Below, one piece after another: positions 11,315-19,698 of a stretch of 64,000 nt of DNA. The translations under genes and the position numbers were made by a program. Within the stretch, counting starts at the first letter, position 1, and each line of letters begins with the position of its first letter. The DNA is from Enterobacteriaceae bacterium B14 (GTDB taxonomy: Bacteria; Pseudomonadota; Gammaproteobacteria; Enterobacterales; Enterobacteriaceae). Below the pieces are notes generated by a model that made no database searches, was not told where the DNA came from, and was given only the letters and a program-made list of their open reading frames with translations. The stretch is taken from assembly GCA_000307305.1 (NCBI GenBank), contig DF158882.1:344605-408604 (forward strand), written 5' to 3'.

Positions 11315-11890
11315 TTAAGAAGCACCGTGGTGTAATACGCGGCGAGCTTCACGATAACGATTTTTCCAGTAACCGTCATTCAGGTTCGAGATCATGACGC
11401 CTTTACTGGTTGATGCATGAACAAAGTTATCGTTGCCCATGTAAATACCGATATGTCTACCCGTTGAACCACTGTTGAATAAAACTAGATCACCAACACG
11501 CAGTTTAGATTTATTGATCGATTTACCGACCGATTGTTGTTCTGACGTTGAACGAGGCAGGCTTAAACCAAATTGTTCACGAAAGGTTCTTTGTACAAAT
11601 GCAGAACAATCGATGCCATTTTTGCCAGTACCGCCTAAGCGATAACGAACACCTTTCCAACCAGAATACTGGTTAAGAAGTTTTGATTTGATATCGGTGT
11701 TCTTTACTAACGTTTCGAACTCATTCTGAGAGGCTTGCAGCAAAAAGCCATTTTTGCCTTTAGCTGCACGCATATCAGTCTGATTACTTGCTGTTGATTT
11801 TGTCGTACCACATGCAGATAAAACTGCTGCTACGAAAACTACGGGGATTGACCGTAGAATCGATCTCATAAAAGGTTGAGATTTGACCAT
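11315..11890 (-). CDS. mepS: Murein DD-endopeptidase MepS (Spr), outer-membrane lipoprotein
   Basis: MepS is an NlpC/P60 cysteine endopeptidase that cuts D-Ala-mDAP cross-links so that new peptidoglycan can be inserted. The 191-residue precursor has a lipoprotein signal with lipobox LSAC (Cys27). The catalytic triad is visible as Cys95 in GIDCSAF, His146 in STGRHIGIY and His158 in NFVHAS. The start [13 protein letters not shown] matches E. coli Spr. It is a single-gene unit ended by the hairpin at 11251. The lpxT gene found next to it in E. coli is absent. Confidence 0.96.
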   Translation of the reverse strand: MVKSQPFMRSILRSIPVVFVAAVLSACGTTKSTASNQTDMRAAKGKNGFLLQASQNEFETLVKNTDIKSKLLNQYSGWKGVRYRLGGTGKNGIDCSAFVQRTFREQFGLSLPRSTSEQQSVGKSINKSKLRVGDLVLFNSGSTGRHIGIYMGNDNFVHASTSKGVMISNLNDGYWKNRYREARRVLHHGAS

Positions 11891-12291
11891 TGTAAAAGAG
11901 TTCCCTTGATGTTCTTAACGACAAAATATCGTTACCCGAAAAAGTCCAAACGAGTTGAGAGTAATAACTAAATACGGTATATACAAATACTACCCTCAAA
12001 AACTGTGACATTATGCACGTTTTAGTCCCCTCAACGCAAATGAATTTACCGCCACAGGCATTGAAGAATTCTGTTATTTGGATACATTCATCAATGTTTT
12101 TACGTTTTATTACATTTCATCATATTTGAATATCAAAATAGCAGAGAAAATAGCCAGTACATCCCACCTATTTTCTTCGTTTTTATACCTGCTATAACTC
12201 TTATTCGGCAGATATTAGATATCACTCATCGGGTGAAATAAAAAAGAATCCTACGATGGGGTAACGTCAAATAATAATATGCCGATATTCA
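11891..12291. other. AT-rich intergenic region upstream of mepS
   Basis: About 400 bases, strongly AT-rich, between yeiR (ending at 12292) and mepS (starting at 11890), both on the minus strand. It should contain the mepS promoter and 5' leader. A 29-codon ATG frame near 12040 has no recognisable product and is not annotated. No hairpin terminator for yeiR is evident. Confidence 0.5.
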
Positions 12292-13260
12292 TTATAGTCG
12301 TGCTCTTAACAATGGTGTTTGTAATATATTCCACGCCGTTTCTTCATTATTAATCGCTTCAATTCTGCTATCGGGTGGTGGCGTAGAGCGGGTTTCAATC
12401 TTCATATCATTACCCTGACGATTGATGGTCAGTGTGCCTTCTTGAATCCGTACCACGCCTTTTATTCTTTCTACTGGAGCTAGGCGGACCCAGTCGAGTA
12501 TGGCAGCGGTGTTAAAAAGCGTATCGGCATCAAAGACCCAACCACAGCTAAAATAGCCTTGCCCCTGGTTCAATGCCCTGCGCCAACGTTCTTGCCCTGC
12601 AAGGCTCAGTGCTGCAAGCGTATTTTTGGTGCTGTGCTGGTGGTGTAAGGCACTTGGGAGTTCTTTTACATTTAAGCGAGGGGTATCGAGCAGAGATGAT
12701 TCAATTTTGCCTTGTTCAACTTTATATAGAGGCCGGTTTTCACCGAAATTGATATACCATTGGTCTAGATTTTCCCAATCGCCGCCGCTGTATTCATCCA
12801 TTTTGTTGGCAATAATAATATCTGCCGCAGCAAGCTGATCTCGGAAGTTTTCGTTGTCGTAATAACGGGCATCATGTAGCTGCCGACTGTCGAGTAAGCA
12901 AAGCGATGCTTGTAGCTCAATCCAGGGTTGGTAGGTTTCAGATGTGAGCAGCGATAGTATCTGTTTGGGGTGGCCTAAACCGGTTGGTTCAATCAACAGT
13001 CGGTCTGGTTTTGCCTGCTGTAGCAACATATTTAACCCAACTTGCATCGGCAATCCGTTTACACAGCACATGCATCCGCCGGGGATTTCTTTCAATACAG
13101 CACCTGAATCTGACATAAGTGCTGCATCAATACCGATTTCACCGAATTCATTGACCAGAACAGCCCATTTTTCATTTTCAGGCTTCTGTGAGAGAAGATG
13201 ACGAATAGTGGTGGTCTTGCCGCTGCCTAAAAAACCTGTAATCAAATTGGTTTTAGTCAT
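12292..13260 (-). CDS. yeiR: Zinc-binding GTPase YeiR (CobW/COG0523 family)
   Basis: This G3E-family GTPase of the COG0523 group is related to metal chaperones that deliver zinc. The 322-residue protein shows Walker A GFLGSGKTT at residues 9-17, the metal-binding CxCC motif GGCMCC (Cys63, Cys65, Cys66), a Walker B-type EPTGLGHPKQ and the guanine-specificity motif NKMD. It has a C-terminal CobW_C domain. It aligns with E. coli YeiR end to end. It is the last gene of the 49-min-type block. No clear Zur operator was seen upstream. Confidence 0.93.
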   Translation of the reverse strand: MTKTNLITGFLGSGKTTTIRHLLSQKPENEKWAVLVNEFGEIGIDAALMSDSGAVLKEIPGGCMCCVNGLPMQVGLNMLLQQAKPDRLLIEPTGLGHPKQILSLLTSETYQPWIELQASLCLLDSRQLHDARYYDNENFRDQLAAADIIIANKMDEYSGGDWENLDQWYINFGENRPLYKVEQGKIESSLLDTPRLNVKELPSALHHQHSTKNTLAALSLAGQERWRRALNQGQGYFSCGWVFDADTLFNTAAILDWVRLAPVERIKGVVRIQEGTLTINRQGNDMKIETRSTPPPDSRIEAINNEETAWNILQTPLLRARL

Positions 13261-13761
13261 TAACTCATCCTATACAGATTATAAATTAACGAATGAACGG
13301 GAAATAAAATATTCACTTGGTTCACAATAAGCAAGCAGGATTATAGGAACAAAATGTGGTGTGAATACATCGGATGGTTATAAAGAGGTAAGGGGTAAGA
13401 ACGTTACTTTTTTTAAAACATTTGCTATGGCCTCGTTAATGTGAGTTAATAGCCGCTGGCCTGTAACGCAGACCTATTTATGTAAGACATATAGAGTAAA
13501 GCAGTTCCTCCCAAAAGACGTTATCCTTTGATTCCGCTTCCTAGATGAACCCCTTTAAGTGTGCCACCCATAAGTAATAATGCAAATCTGGCCTATAGCG
13601 CTGTAAAGTCTGTTGAGTAAGGTTCGGTCACCATAGCGACATATTAGATGACTATGCTGATTCTGCTGTAATACGGTTTTATAGCGAACATTTAAGATAA
13701 GTACACCCGCATCCCCATTAAAAAATATATAAGGATGCAAAATGATAAAAAGGAAAATTAA
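13261..13761 (+). promoter_or_regulatory. Long leader of the cold-shock gene, cspA-like
   Basis: About 500 bases lie between yeiR and the csp gene. From 13461 the sequence resembles the 5' untranslated region of cspA. TGTAACGCAGACC recalls the cold box, and an AAAGCAG stretch, a GTTATC-TTTGATTCC stretch and a CCCCTTTAAG stretch follow in the same order as in cspA. If transcription starts near 13455, the leader is about 300 nt, longer than the roughly 160 nt of E. coli cspA. The likeness is by eye and from memory of cspA. No open reading frame is credible here. Confidence 0.5.
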
Positions 13762-13971
13762 ATGACTCTCCAAATGGGACGTGTTAAATGGTTCGATCAA
13801 AACGAAGGTTTTGGTTTTATTTCTCCAACTGACGGTAGCTCAGATATTTATGTGAGCCGCCAAGCGATTGCGAACTCCGGTTCTAAATCATTAACAGAAG
13901 GGCAATCGGTAGAGTTTTCTATTCGTAAAGGCTCTTATGGCCTTGCTGCTGCTGACGTGATCGCGTTTTAA
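13762..13971 (+). CDS. Cold-shock domain protein, divergent Csp
   Basis: This is a 69-residue single cold-shock domain (OB-fold, nucleic-acid binding). RNP1 reads EGFGFIS and is preceded by VKWFDQN. RNP2, usually VFVHF, reads IYVSR, so the usual His and the aromatic after it are replaced. The rest (LTEGQSVEFSI, GLAAADVIAF) follows the CspA/CspG pattern. It is preceded by a cspA-like leader and followed by a strong terminator. It is a real Csp but cannot be assigned to a named E. coli paralogue. Confidence 0.88.
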   Translation: MTLQMGRVKWFDQNEGFGFISPTDGSSDIYVSRQAIANSGSKSLTEGQSVEFSIRKGSYGLAAADVIAF

Positions 13972-14018
13972 CAAGCAACGTGGCTAAACACCACCGCCTA
14001 GTGTTTCCGCTAGGTATA

Positions 14019-14053
14019 AAAAACGGCGCCTCTAGATGAAGCGCCGTTTTTGC
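14019..14053. terminator. Bidirectional terminator between csp and the Mo-hydroxylase genes
   Basis: The stem pairs AAACGGCGC (14021-14029) with GCGCCGTTT (14041-14049), with an 11-base loop. An A-run lies on the left and a T-run on the right, so it can end transcripts from both converging units. Confidence 0.88.
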
Positions 14054-14078
14054 TTTTAAAAAGCAAACCAAGAAAGGT

Positions 14079-14537
14079 CTATTTCGCGAGAACGGCCTTA
14101 ATTGAGTTGATGATAGGTTGGTAACCTGTACAGCGGCAGATGTTACCCTCCAATGCATCCTTCAACACTTCATCTGTAGGATGCGGGTTTTTATTCAGCA
14201 GCGCTTTGGTACTCATTAAGACACCAGGCGTACAGAAGCCACATTGCACCCCTCCTTGTTCGACAAATGCTTCTTGTAAATCCTGCATTTGCTTGTCTTC
14301 CGCTAGCCCTTCAAGGGTCGTGATTTCAGAGCCATCACACTGTGCAGCAAGAACTAAACAAGAACAGACTGGCTCGCCATCCATAATGACGGTACATGCA
14401 CCACACTCACCGACGGCACAACCCTCTTTGGTTGCTGTTAGGTTAAGTTTATCGCGAACAAAGTCTAGCAAGCGCAGATTACCGTTTACTTCAGCGTCAA
14501 CTATGCGACCGTTTACTTTAACTTTAATCGTACTCAT
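14079..14537 (-). CDS. 2Fe-2S subunit of a molybdenum hydroxylase (xanthine dehydrogenase-like)
   Basis: This 152-residue electron-transfer subunit carries the two [2Fe-2S] clusters of a xanthine-oxidase-family enzyme. The N-terminal plant-ferredoxin-type cluster uses Cys40, Cys45, Cys48 and Cys60 (EGCAVGECGACT then CSC). The C-terminal helical cluster uses Cys99, Cys102, Cys134 and Cys136 (QCGFCTPG, NICRCTGY). It is 12 bases downstream of the large fused subunit, in one operon. The architecture matches XdhC/CoxS proteins. The substrate is inferred from the partner. Confidence 0.93.
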   Translation of the reverse strand: MSTIKVKVNGRIVDAEVNGNLRLLDFVRDKLNLTATKEGCAVGECGACTVIMDGEPVCSCLVLAAQCDGSEITTLEGLAEDKQMQDLQEAFVEQGGVQCGFCTPGVLMSTKALLNKNPHPTDEVLKDALEGNICRCTGYQPIINSIKAVLAK

Positions 14538-14548
14538 ATCTGCTTTCC

Positions 14549-17500
14549 TTATCGCGCTTTCATTTCAGATAGACGTTGACGGGCATTATTCATCATGTCA
14601 CGGAACATATTGACGAATACCGGCATTTTATAAGCGGCAGACCAACGTTTACCGATGGCTTCATCAATCTGTTTTTCTAGGATATCGGCTGCTTTTTGAA
14701 TGCTTGAGTCATCCAGTTTCCCGCCTAGCAAAGCCGTTTCGACCTCAAACAACCGCTGTGGTTTACTGAACAGTGCACCATCCACCAGCCTGCAGTAAGT
14801 GATATTGCCTTGAGCATCGGTTCCCAGCAGTGCACTTAAACTCTGGCGTGTAATGTTTAGCGCATTACGACGACCCAATTGATGGTAGAGCGGTAACAAA
14901 TTGCCCTCTGGAGGCGGTGGTAAGATGACCTCAATCATCAGCTCATCTGGCTCTTTATGGGTCTTATAACCGGAGATAAGGAACTCACTCAGTGCCATAC
15001 GTCGTTGGCCGCGAACAGACTGTAATAGAACCTCTGCATCGTACAACACAGAAGGGGGGAGGGAGTCGCCGCAAGGTGCTGCGTTAACCATATTTCCACC
15101 AATGGTGGCACGGCTACGTATCTGGGTCGATCCTACGGTTTTACAGGCACCGGCTAAAAGCGGGTAACGCTCTTTAATCAATGGATGGCTAGAGATGCTA
15201 TTAAAGCTACATCCTGCGCCTATATGCAGGCTGCCGTCTTTTTCACGAATGTGAACGAGTTCTGGTAACCCTGCAATATTGATAAGCTTTTGTGCTTTTG
15301 TTTGCAGTCGGCCTTGAATGATGACATCAGTCCCGCCCGCAATCGCAGTACAACCACCTTGAGCCAGCAGGGTGAGTGCTTCCTCTAAGGATTTTGGCGT
15401 ATGAACGGAAACATCCGTTAAACGTAGAACCTGCTTTTTCTCACCGCTTTCTACCATCAGTTCACTCTGACGAGCCGGTTTTTTCAGGTTATAACCTAAA
15501 ACGACCTGTTCGAGCGTTAATGGCAGTTTGTTGAAGTGAGTTTTTAACGCGAAGTTAACTGCGTTATTAATCGCAGCGGCCGCTAATTCGGTCGCAGGCT
15601 CACCGATACCTTTAGCACCTAATGGCCCAGCGATATCTGCGTTTTCAACGGCAATAATCGTAATCGGTGGCAGATCTTTAATGGTTGGTAGCAGATAGGT
15701 GTCGAAGTTTTCTGACTTAACGACCCCGTGCTCAATGTTAAAGTCTTCCAATAAGGCATAGCCAAAACCTTGAGCGATACCGCCGCTGACTTGGCCTTCA
15801 TAACCGACTTGGTTGATAACCTTGCCGACATCATGAACGGCTGTGACATGCAGCAACTCGGTTTTGCCTGTGCTGGTATTGACGCAAACTTCCGCGACTT
15901 GGCAGCCATAGACCCAAGTAAAGTACGGGCTACCAAAACCACCTTCTTCATCCCAGTGGATCGGAGGTGGTACAAACCATCCGTATTCATTTAGGCTCAC
16001 GCTGGCCCATTTAGTACGGTTAACGGCCTCTTTAAAACTGATAGAGATATCAGGATGTTTGCGGTTGATGATTAAACCATCACGCCACTCTGTTTCTGTG
16101 ATATCACTAGTTTGCAAGTCTTTGGCAATGACGCTGAGAATGCGCTCTTTAATTCGTGCTGCTGCATCTAAAATAGCACCACCGCCTACCATGGTGCCGC
16201 GTGTTGCTGCGGTTGAACCACCGTCGCCAATGACGGATGTTGCTGGTTCATGGAAGTAAATCTCTTCCATCGGGACGCCAAACGTTTCTGACGTGATGAG
16301 CGCCATTGTGGTTTGCAGGCCCTGACCATTTTCAGAAACAGAGGTTGAGACGTTAATACTACCGTCTTCGTTAACTTGGATCAGGGCGGTAGAGGTGTCG
16401 ACCCCTTCTGCACCGATCGAGCAACCACGATAGCTTAGTGCAAGGCCAATACCATAACGGAGCGGGCCTGCCTGTTCATTCAGTTTGCTAAAGTGTTCAC
16501 GCTTTGCTTCAAATTCTGAACTGTTAACGGCTTTAGTCAGCACTTCTTGAGCCGATACAATATGCTTATCGAACACTTGGCCCGTCACACTGCTATCACC
16601 CTGACGCAGTGCGTTGACCATACGGATTTCGACAGGGGATTTATTCAGGTATTTGGCAATCTCATCCATAAAGGATTCGTTAGCATAAACCACCTGCGGA
16701 GAGCCGAAGCCGCGCATCGCTGACGTATAACTGTTGTTGGTGTAGACACCGGTTACATCGATACGAACGTTCGGAATGTTATAAGGCCCAGCGGCTTGAA
16801 CAGAGCTACGCCATGTTACAAATGGGGTAGAGGCGGCATAGCCTCCGCTATCTGCCAGAATATCAATTTTGATAGCTTGAATTCGGCCAGCATCATCCAA
16901 CCCTGCTTTATAGTTCATTTTGTAAGGATGGCGCTTACAGCTTTCCAAAATTGAGTGTTCACGGGTGTAGGTGAATTTAACGGGTCGTTGAGTTAACGTG
17001 GCCATCAAGCAAGCACGGCAAGATAAGTGATCTATAACGTCATCTTTCCCACCAAACGATCCTCCCATTACAGCTCGTTTGATATTGATTTTTGCCTGAG
17101 GGATACCCATAAAGCGAGCAACAAAACTCCTCACTCGGTGTGGGTTTTGGATAGAACCGGAAATCACCAGATGTCTTTCCGTTGGGTCAACCCAAGCAAT
17201 AATCGTTTCTGGTTCTATATAAGCATGCTCCTGAAATCCGACTTCATACTGGCGTTCAATAATGTGCTTAGAAGCGGCAAACCCTGCGTCGATATCACCT
17301 TTTATCGTATGGTGATGGGCGGCAATATTGTCATCTTTTCCTTTTTGAATTCGACGGGCATCTGGCTTTAAGGCTTCCTCTACATCTGTGATTGGCGCAT
17401 AAGGCGTATAGTTTATTTTAATCTTATCGGCTGCCAGACAGGCTGCTTCATGTGTCTCAGCGGCAACAACAGCAACGACATCACCATGAAAAACAACCTC

Positions 17501-17773
17501 ATCTTTTACGATGGGTAGGTAATCTTTCACCATGATACCGACGACGGGGTTACCGGGAATATCTTTGTAGGTGGCAATTCGAACAACGCCGGGAATTTTC
17601 TCGGCTTCAGAAAGGTCAATGCTGTCAATATGGCCAGCAGGAATATCAGCGTAACGACAGACACCGTACAGCATACCGTACATTTTTATGTCATTGCCGT
17701 AGACAGCAGTACCAGTGACTTTCGATAAGCCATCAATACGTTTTACGCTCTTTTGTGCAGTGTTTGCACTCAT
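14549..17773 (-). CDS. Fused molybdopterin- and FAD-binding subunit of a xanthine dehydrogenase-like enzyme
   Basis: This 1074-residue protein is two usual subunits in one chain. Residues 1 to about 760 are the Mo-pterin subunit (Ald_Xan_dh_C and AICARFT-like domains). Residues about 782-1074 are the FAD subunit, with AGGTDV at 812-817 and a TIGGNMVNAAPCGD motif. In the Mo part, QEHAYIE (Glu187), SAMRGFG (Arg354) and GIGEP (Glu725) keep the residues that, by recall of bovine and Rhodobacter enzymes, position and hydroxylate purines. Xanthine or hypoxanthine oxidation is therefore likely, though other N-heterocycles are possible. E. coli XdhA, XdhB and XdhC are separate proteins, so the Mo-FAD fusion differs. 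No XdhC-type maturation factor is nearby. Confidence 0.9.
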   Translation of the reverse strand: MSANTAQKSVKRIDGLSKVTGTAVYGNDIKMYGMLYGVCRYADIPAGHIDSIDLSEAEKIPGVVRIATYKDIPGNPVVGIMVKDYLPIVKDEVVFHGDVVAVVAAETHEAACLAADKIKINYTPYAPITDVEEALKPDARRIQKGKDDNIAAHHHTIKGDIDAGFAASKHIIERQYEVGFQEHAYIEPETIIAWVDPTERHLVISGSIQNPHRVRSFVARFMGIPQAKINIKRAVMGGSFGGKDDVIDHLSCRACLMATLTQRPVKFTYTREHSILESCKRHPYKMNYKAGLDDAGRIQAIKIDILADSGGYAASTPFVTWRSSVQAAGPYNIPNVRIDVTGVYTNNSYTSAMRGFGSPQVVYANESFMDEIAKYLNKSPVEIRMVNALRQGDSSVTGQVFDKHIVSAQEVLTKAVNSSEFEAKREHFSKLNEQAGPLRYGIGLALSYRGCSIGAEGVDTSTALIQVNEDGSINVSTSVSENGQGLQTTMALITSETFGVPMEEIYFHEPATSVIGDGGSTAATRGTMVGGGAILDAAARIKERILSVIAKDLQTSDITETEWRDGLIINRKHPDISISFKEAVNRTKWASVSLNEYGWFVPPPIHWDEEGGFGSPYFTWVYGCQVAEVCVNTSTGKTELLHVTAVHDVGKVINQVGYEGQVSGGIAQGFGYALLEDFNIEHGVVKSENFDTYLLPTIKDLPPITIIAVENADIAGPLGAKGIGEPATELAAAAINNAVNFALKTHFNKLPLTLEQVVLGYNLKKPARQSELMVESGEKKQVLRLTDVSVHTPKSLEEALTLLAQGGCTAIAGGTDVIIQGRLQTKAQKLINIAGLPELVHIREKDGSLHIGAGCSFNSISSHPLIKERYPLLAGACKTVGSTQIRSRATIGGNMVNAAPCGDSLPPSVLYDAEVLLQSVRGQRRMALSEFLISGYKTHKEPDELMIEVILPPPPEGNLLPLYHQLGRRNALNITRQSLSALLGTDAQGNITYCRLVDGALFSKPQRLFEVETALLGGKLDDSSIQKAADILEKQIDEAIGKRWSAAYKMPVFVNMFRDMMNNARQRLSEMKAR

Positions 17774-18443
17774 TATAGAATTCTCCTTACGTAACGCTAT
17801 TACGAGCCCGCTTCACCTAGGTGACCTAATAACGCTATCGGTGATAGCTTATTAAGTTGCATATTGTAATCAGCGGTAAAAGTAGTTTGCTTAACGAGAT
17901 TCTATTGAGAGGGGCAATAGAAAATAGCGTGCAATCTAACTTAATAAACGCAACATCTGTGCCAGTCGCGGTGAGTTATGAATGCTTACTTCATATTTGT
18001 GAAGTACAACGCAATAAAACACACTCTTGTTGAGAATAGATGTTATTAGGCTTATTTAAATTCATATTTATATCGAGAGAATCATAATTCATCTTCTCTA
18101 AATCCTCTCATTGTGGGATTTTTTCATATTGATAAAATTACATTCTCAATGTGATAAATAAGACATTTGTTTTATAAAAAATAAAATCCATCTGTTATAT
18201 CTTTTTGCGCGGATAAATATAGAGAGATAGGAGAGAAATTAATGCGATCAAAATCCCGATAATGAATCTCTATTTAAACCCTCTTTTTACGATCATATAA
18301 ATATGCGGGTCCTTCGATAATAGAGTGATGGAAGACGTAAGATTAAGATATCGCGTGTCGATGCCCGAGGGGTAACGGCATGGCTTAGTGTATGTTATCC
18401 TCGCTAACACACATTTTTATCGATGGTTTTACGGTAGGTATTC
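17774..18443. other. Divergent intergenic region between the Mo-hydroxylase operon and ycaR
   Basis: About 670 bases. The left 150 bases, read on the minus strand, form the structured leader of the hydroxylase operon (separate entry). A small hairpin lies at 17987-18006 (TACTTCA/TGAAGTA). A weak terminator-like hairpin followed by T residues lies at 18100-18124 on the plus strand. The right part is AT-rich and must hold the ycaR-kdsB promoter. No open reading frame is credible. This is where the two E. coli-like gene blocks meet. Confidence 0.6.
17788..17922 (-). promoter_or_regulatory. Hairpin-rich leader or operator region of the Mo-hydroxylase operon
   Basis: Four inverted repeats crowd the 150 bases upstream of the start codon. 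From the gene outward they are CGTAA/TTACG (17790-17804, next to AAGGAG); the perfect 12-bp palindrome TCACCTAGGTGA (17813-17824); an 11-bp hairpin with one bulge built on GCTATC/GATAGC (17828-17853); and an 8-bp hairpin TTCTATTG/CAATAGAA (17900-17922) whose loop reads CCCCTCT on the transcribed strand. The 9-mer TAACGCTAT occurs twice, at 17792 and 17830. An operator, a structured RNA leader, or both would fit. No known motif was recognised. Confidence 0.5.
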
Positions 18444-18626
18444 ATGGATCACCATTTGTTTGAGATTGTTGCTTGTCCCCTCTGTCACGGTAAACTCTCT
18501 TTTGACAAAGAAAGACAAGAGCTGATATGTAAAGTCGATGCATTGGCTTTTCCTGTTCGCGATGGCATTCCTGTGTTAATCGAGCATGAAGGCCGCCCAC
18601 TGACAGCGGAAGAGAAATCAGTATGA
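18444..18626 (+). CDS. ycaR: Trm112-family protein YcaR
   Basis: This 60-residue protein matches E. coli Yca[46 protein letters not shown]. It is a Trm112-like zinc-ribbon fold, although only CPLC and a single later Cys remain. In enterobacteria it sits with kdsB, but its function is unclear. Its stop overlaps the kdsB start in an ATGA arrangement, so the two are coupled. lpxK and ycaQ, its upstream neighbours in E. coli, are not present. Confidence 0.93.
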   Translation: MDHHLFEIVACPLCHGKLSFDKERQELICKVDALAFPVRDGIPVLIEHEGRPLTAEEKSV

Positions 18627-19399
18627 GTTTTATCGCGATTATTCCTGCCCGTTTTGCTTCAACTCGCTTACCAGGAAAACCCTTAGCAGATATTTGCGGC
18701 AAACCTATGATTGTCAGAGTTATGGAGAAGGCCATTGAGTCGGGTGCTTCTCGGGTTATTGTGGCGACCGATCATCAAGATGTGATGGATGTGGTACAGC
18801 AACATGGTGGCGAAGTATGCCTGACTCGACCTGACCATCAATCTGGGACAGAGAGATTGGCAGAGGTCATTGATAAATTTAAATTTTCAGATGACCAGAT
18901 TATCGTTAATGTTCAAGGTGATGAGCCGTTAATCCCTCCCGTTATCATTAAACAAGTAGCCGAGAATTTAGCGAGCTGTGAAGCTGGTATGGCGACCTTA
19001 GCAGTGCCTATCACAAGTGCTGAAGAGGCATTTAATCCTAATGCGGTAAAAGTGGTGTTAGATAAAGAGGGATTTGCACTCTATTTTTCTCGGGCGACGA
19101 TTCCTTGGGAAAGAGAGCGTTTTGCTCAATCAAACCCACTTTCTCAGCCCAGTGCACAGATTGGCGATCATTTTCTTCGCCATATTGGTCTTTACGCCTA
19201 TCGAGCGGGGTTTATCCGACGTTATATCAGTTGGGAGCCAAGCCCATTAGAGCAAGTTGAGCTTTTAGAACAGCTTAGAGTGCTTTGGTATGGTGAAAAA
19301 ATTCATGTCGGCGTAGCGAAAGAGGCACCAAGTGTGGGTGTCGATACGGCCGAGGATCTTGCCAGAGTTATCCAGCATATACAAAATCTGAAGGCTTGA
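18623..19399 (+). CDS. kdsB: 3-deoxy-manno-octulosonate cytidylyltransferase KdsB
   Basis: KdsB activates KDO with CTP to give CMP-KDO for the inner core of lipopolysaccharide. The 258-residue protein shows the nucleotidyltransferase start [19 protein letters not shown], the VQGDEPLIP motif with the metal-binding Asp, and the C-terminal ETAEDL-like [10 protein letters not shown]. Length and ends agree with E. coli KdsB (248 aa) with a slightly longer middle. It is the second gene of the ycaR-kdsB unit and is followed by a terminator. Confidence 0.97.
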   Translation: MSFIAIIPARFASTRLPGKPLADICGKPMIVRVMEKAIESGASRVIVATDHQDVMDVVQQHGGEVCLTRPDHQSGTERLAEVIDKFKFSDDQIIVNVQGDEPLIPPVIIKQVAENLASCEAGMATLAVPITSAEEAFNPNAVKVVLDKEGFALYFSRATIPWERERFAQSNPLSQPSAQIGDHFLRHIGLYAYRAGFIRRYISWEPSPLEQVELLEQLRVLWYGEKIHVGVAKEAPSVGVDTAEDLARVIQHIQNLKA

Positions 19400-19413
19400 T
19401 TGACTCTGTTTAG

Positions 19414-19450
19414 CCGCAGAAAGGTGAGCTTTACCACTCTGCGGTTTTTT
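19414..19450 (+). terminator. Intrinsic terminator after kdsB
   Basis: The 7-bp stem CCGCAGA (19414-19420) and TCTGCGG (19438-19444) is followed by six T residues. The 17-base loop can itself pair weakly. Confidence 0.85.
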
Positions 19451-19698
19451 GCTAAGACAAATCTTCTATCGACTTCCTTTATTTCAAATCTATTCTTTTT
19501 GCACTTGATTATTTCCCAGTATTTACTAGCGCATTACTCTATTTATCTAGAGATATAAACCAAAAATTAGTGTCATCATGCCTGTGGTGAGTTCACTAAC
19601 CTATTGTCTATTCTGCATAAATGTGATCTGTGTTGAAATAATCCTCTTCTACAAAAGGCATCATATAATTATTATCCGGCCTAAAAAGGAATTACAGC

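Noticed and set aside
12040-12130. Small 29-codon ATG frame upstream of mepS
   Set aside because: Low-complexity composition, no clear ribosome-binding site, and no similarity to any small protein I know.
13615-13640. GGTTCGGTCACC considered as a tRNA T-arm
   Set aside because: No acceptor, D or anticodon stems can be built around it.
13555-13800. 81-codon minus-strand frame across the csp leader
   Set aside because: It has no recognisable product, overlaps the csp start, and lies in a region explained better as a cspA-like leader.
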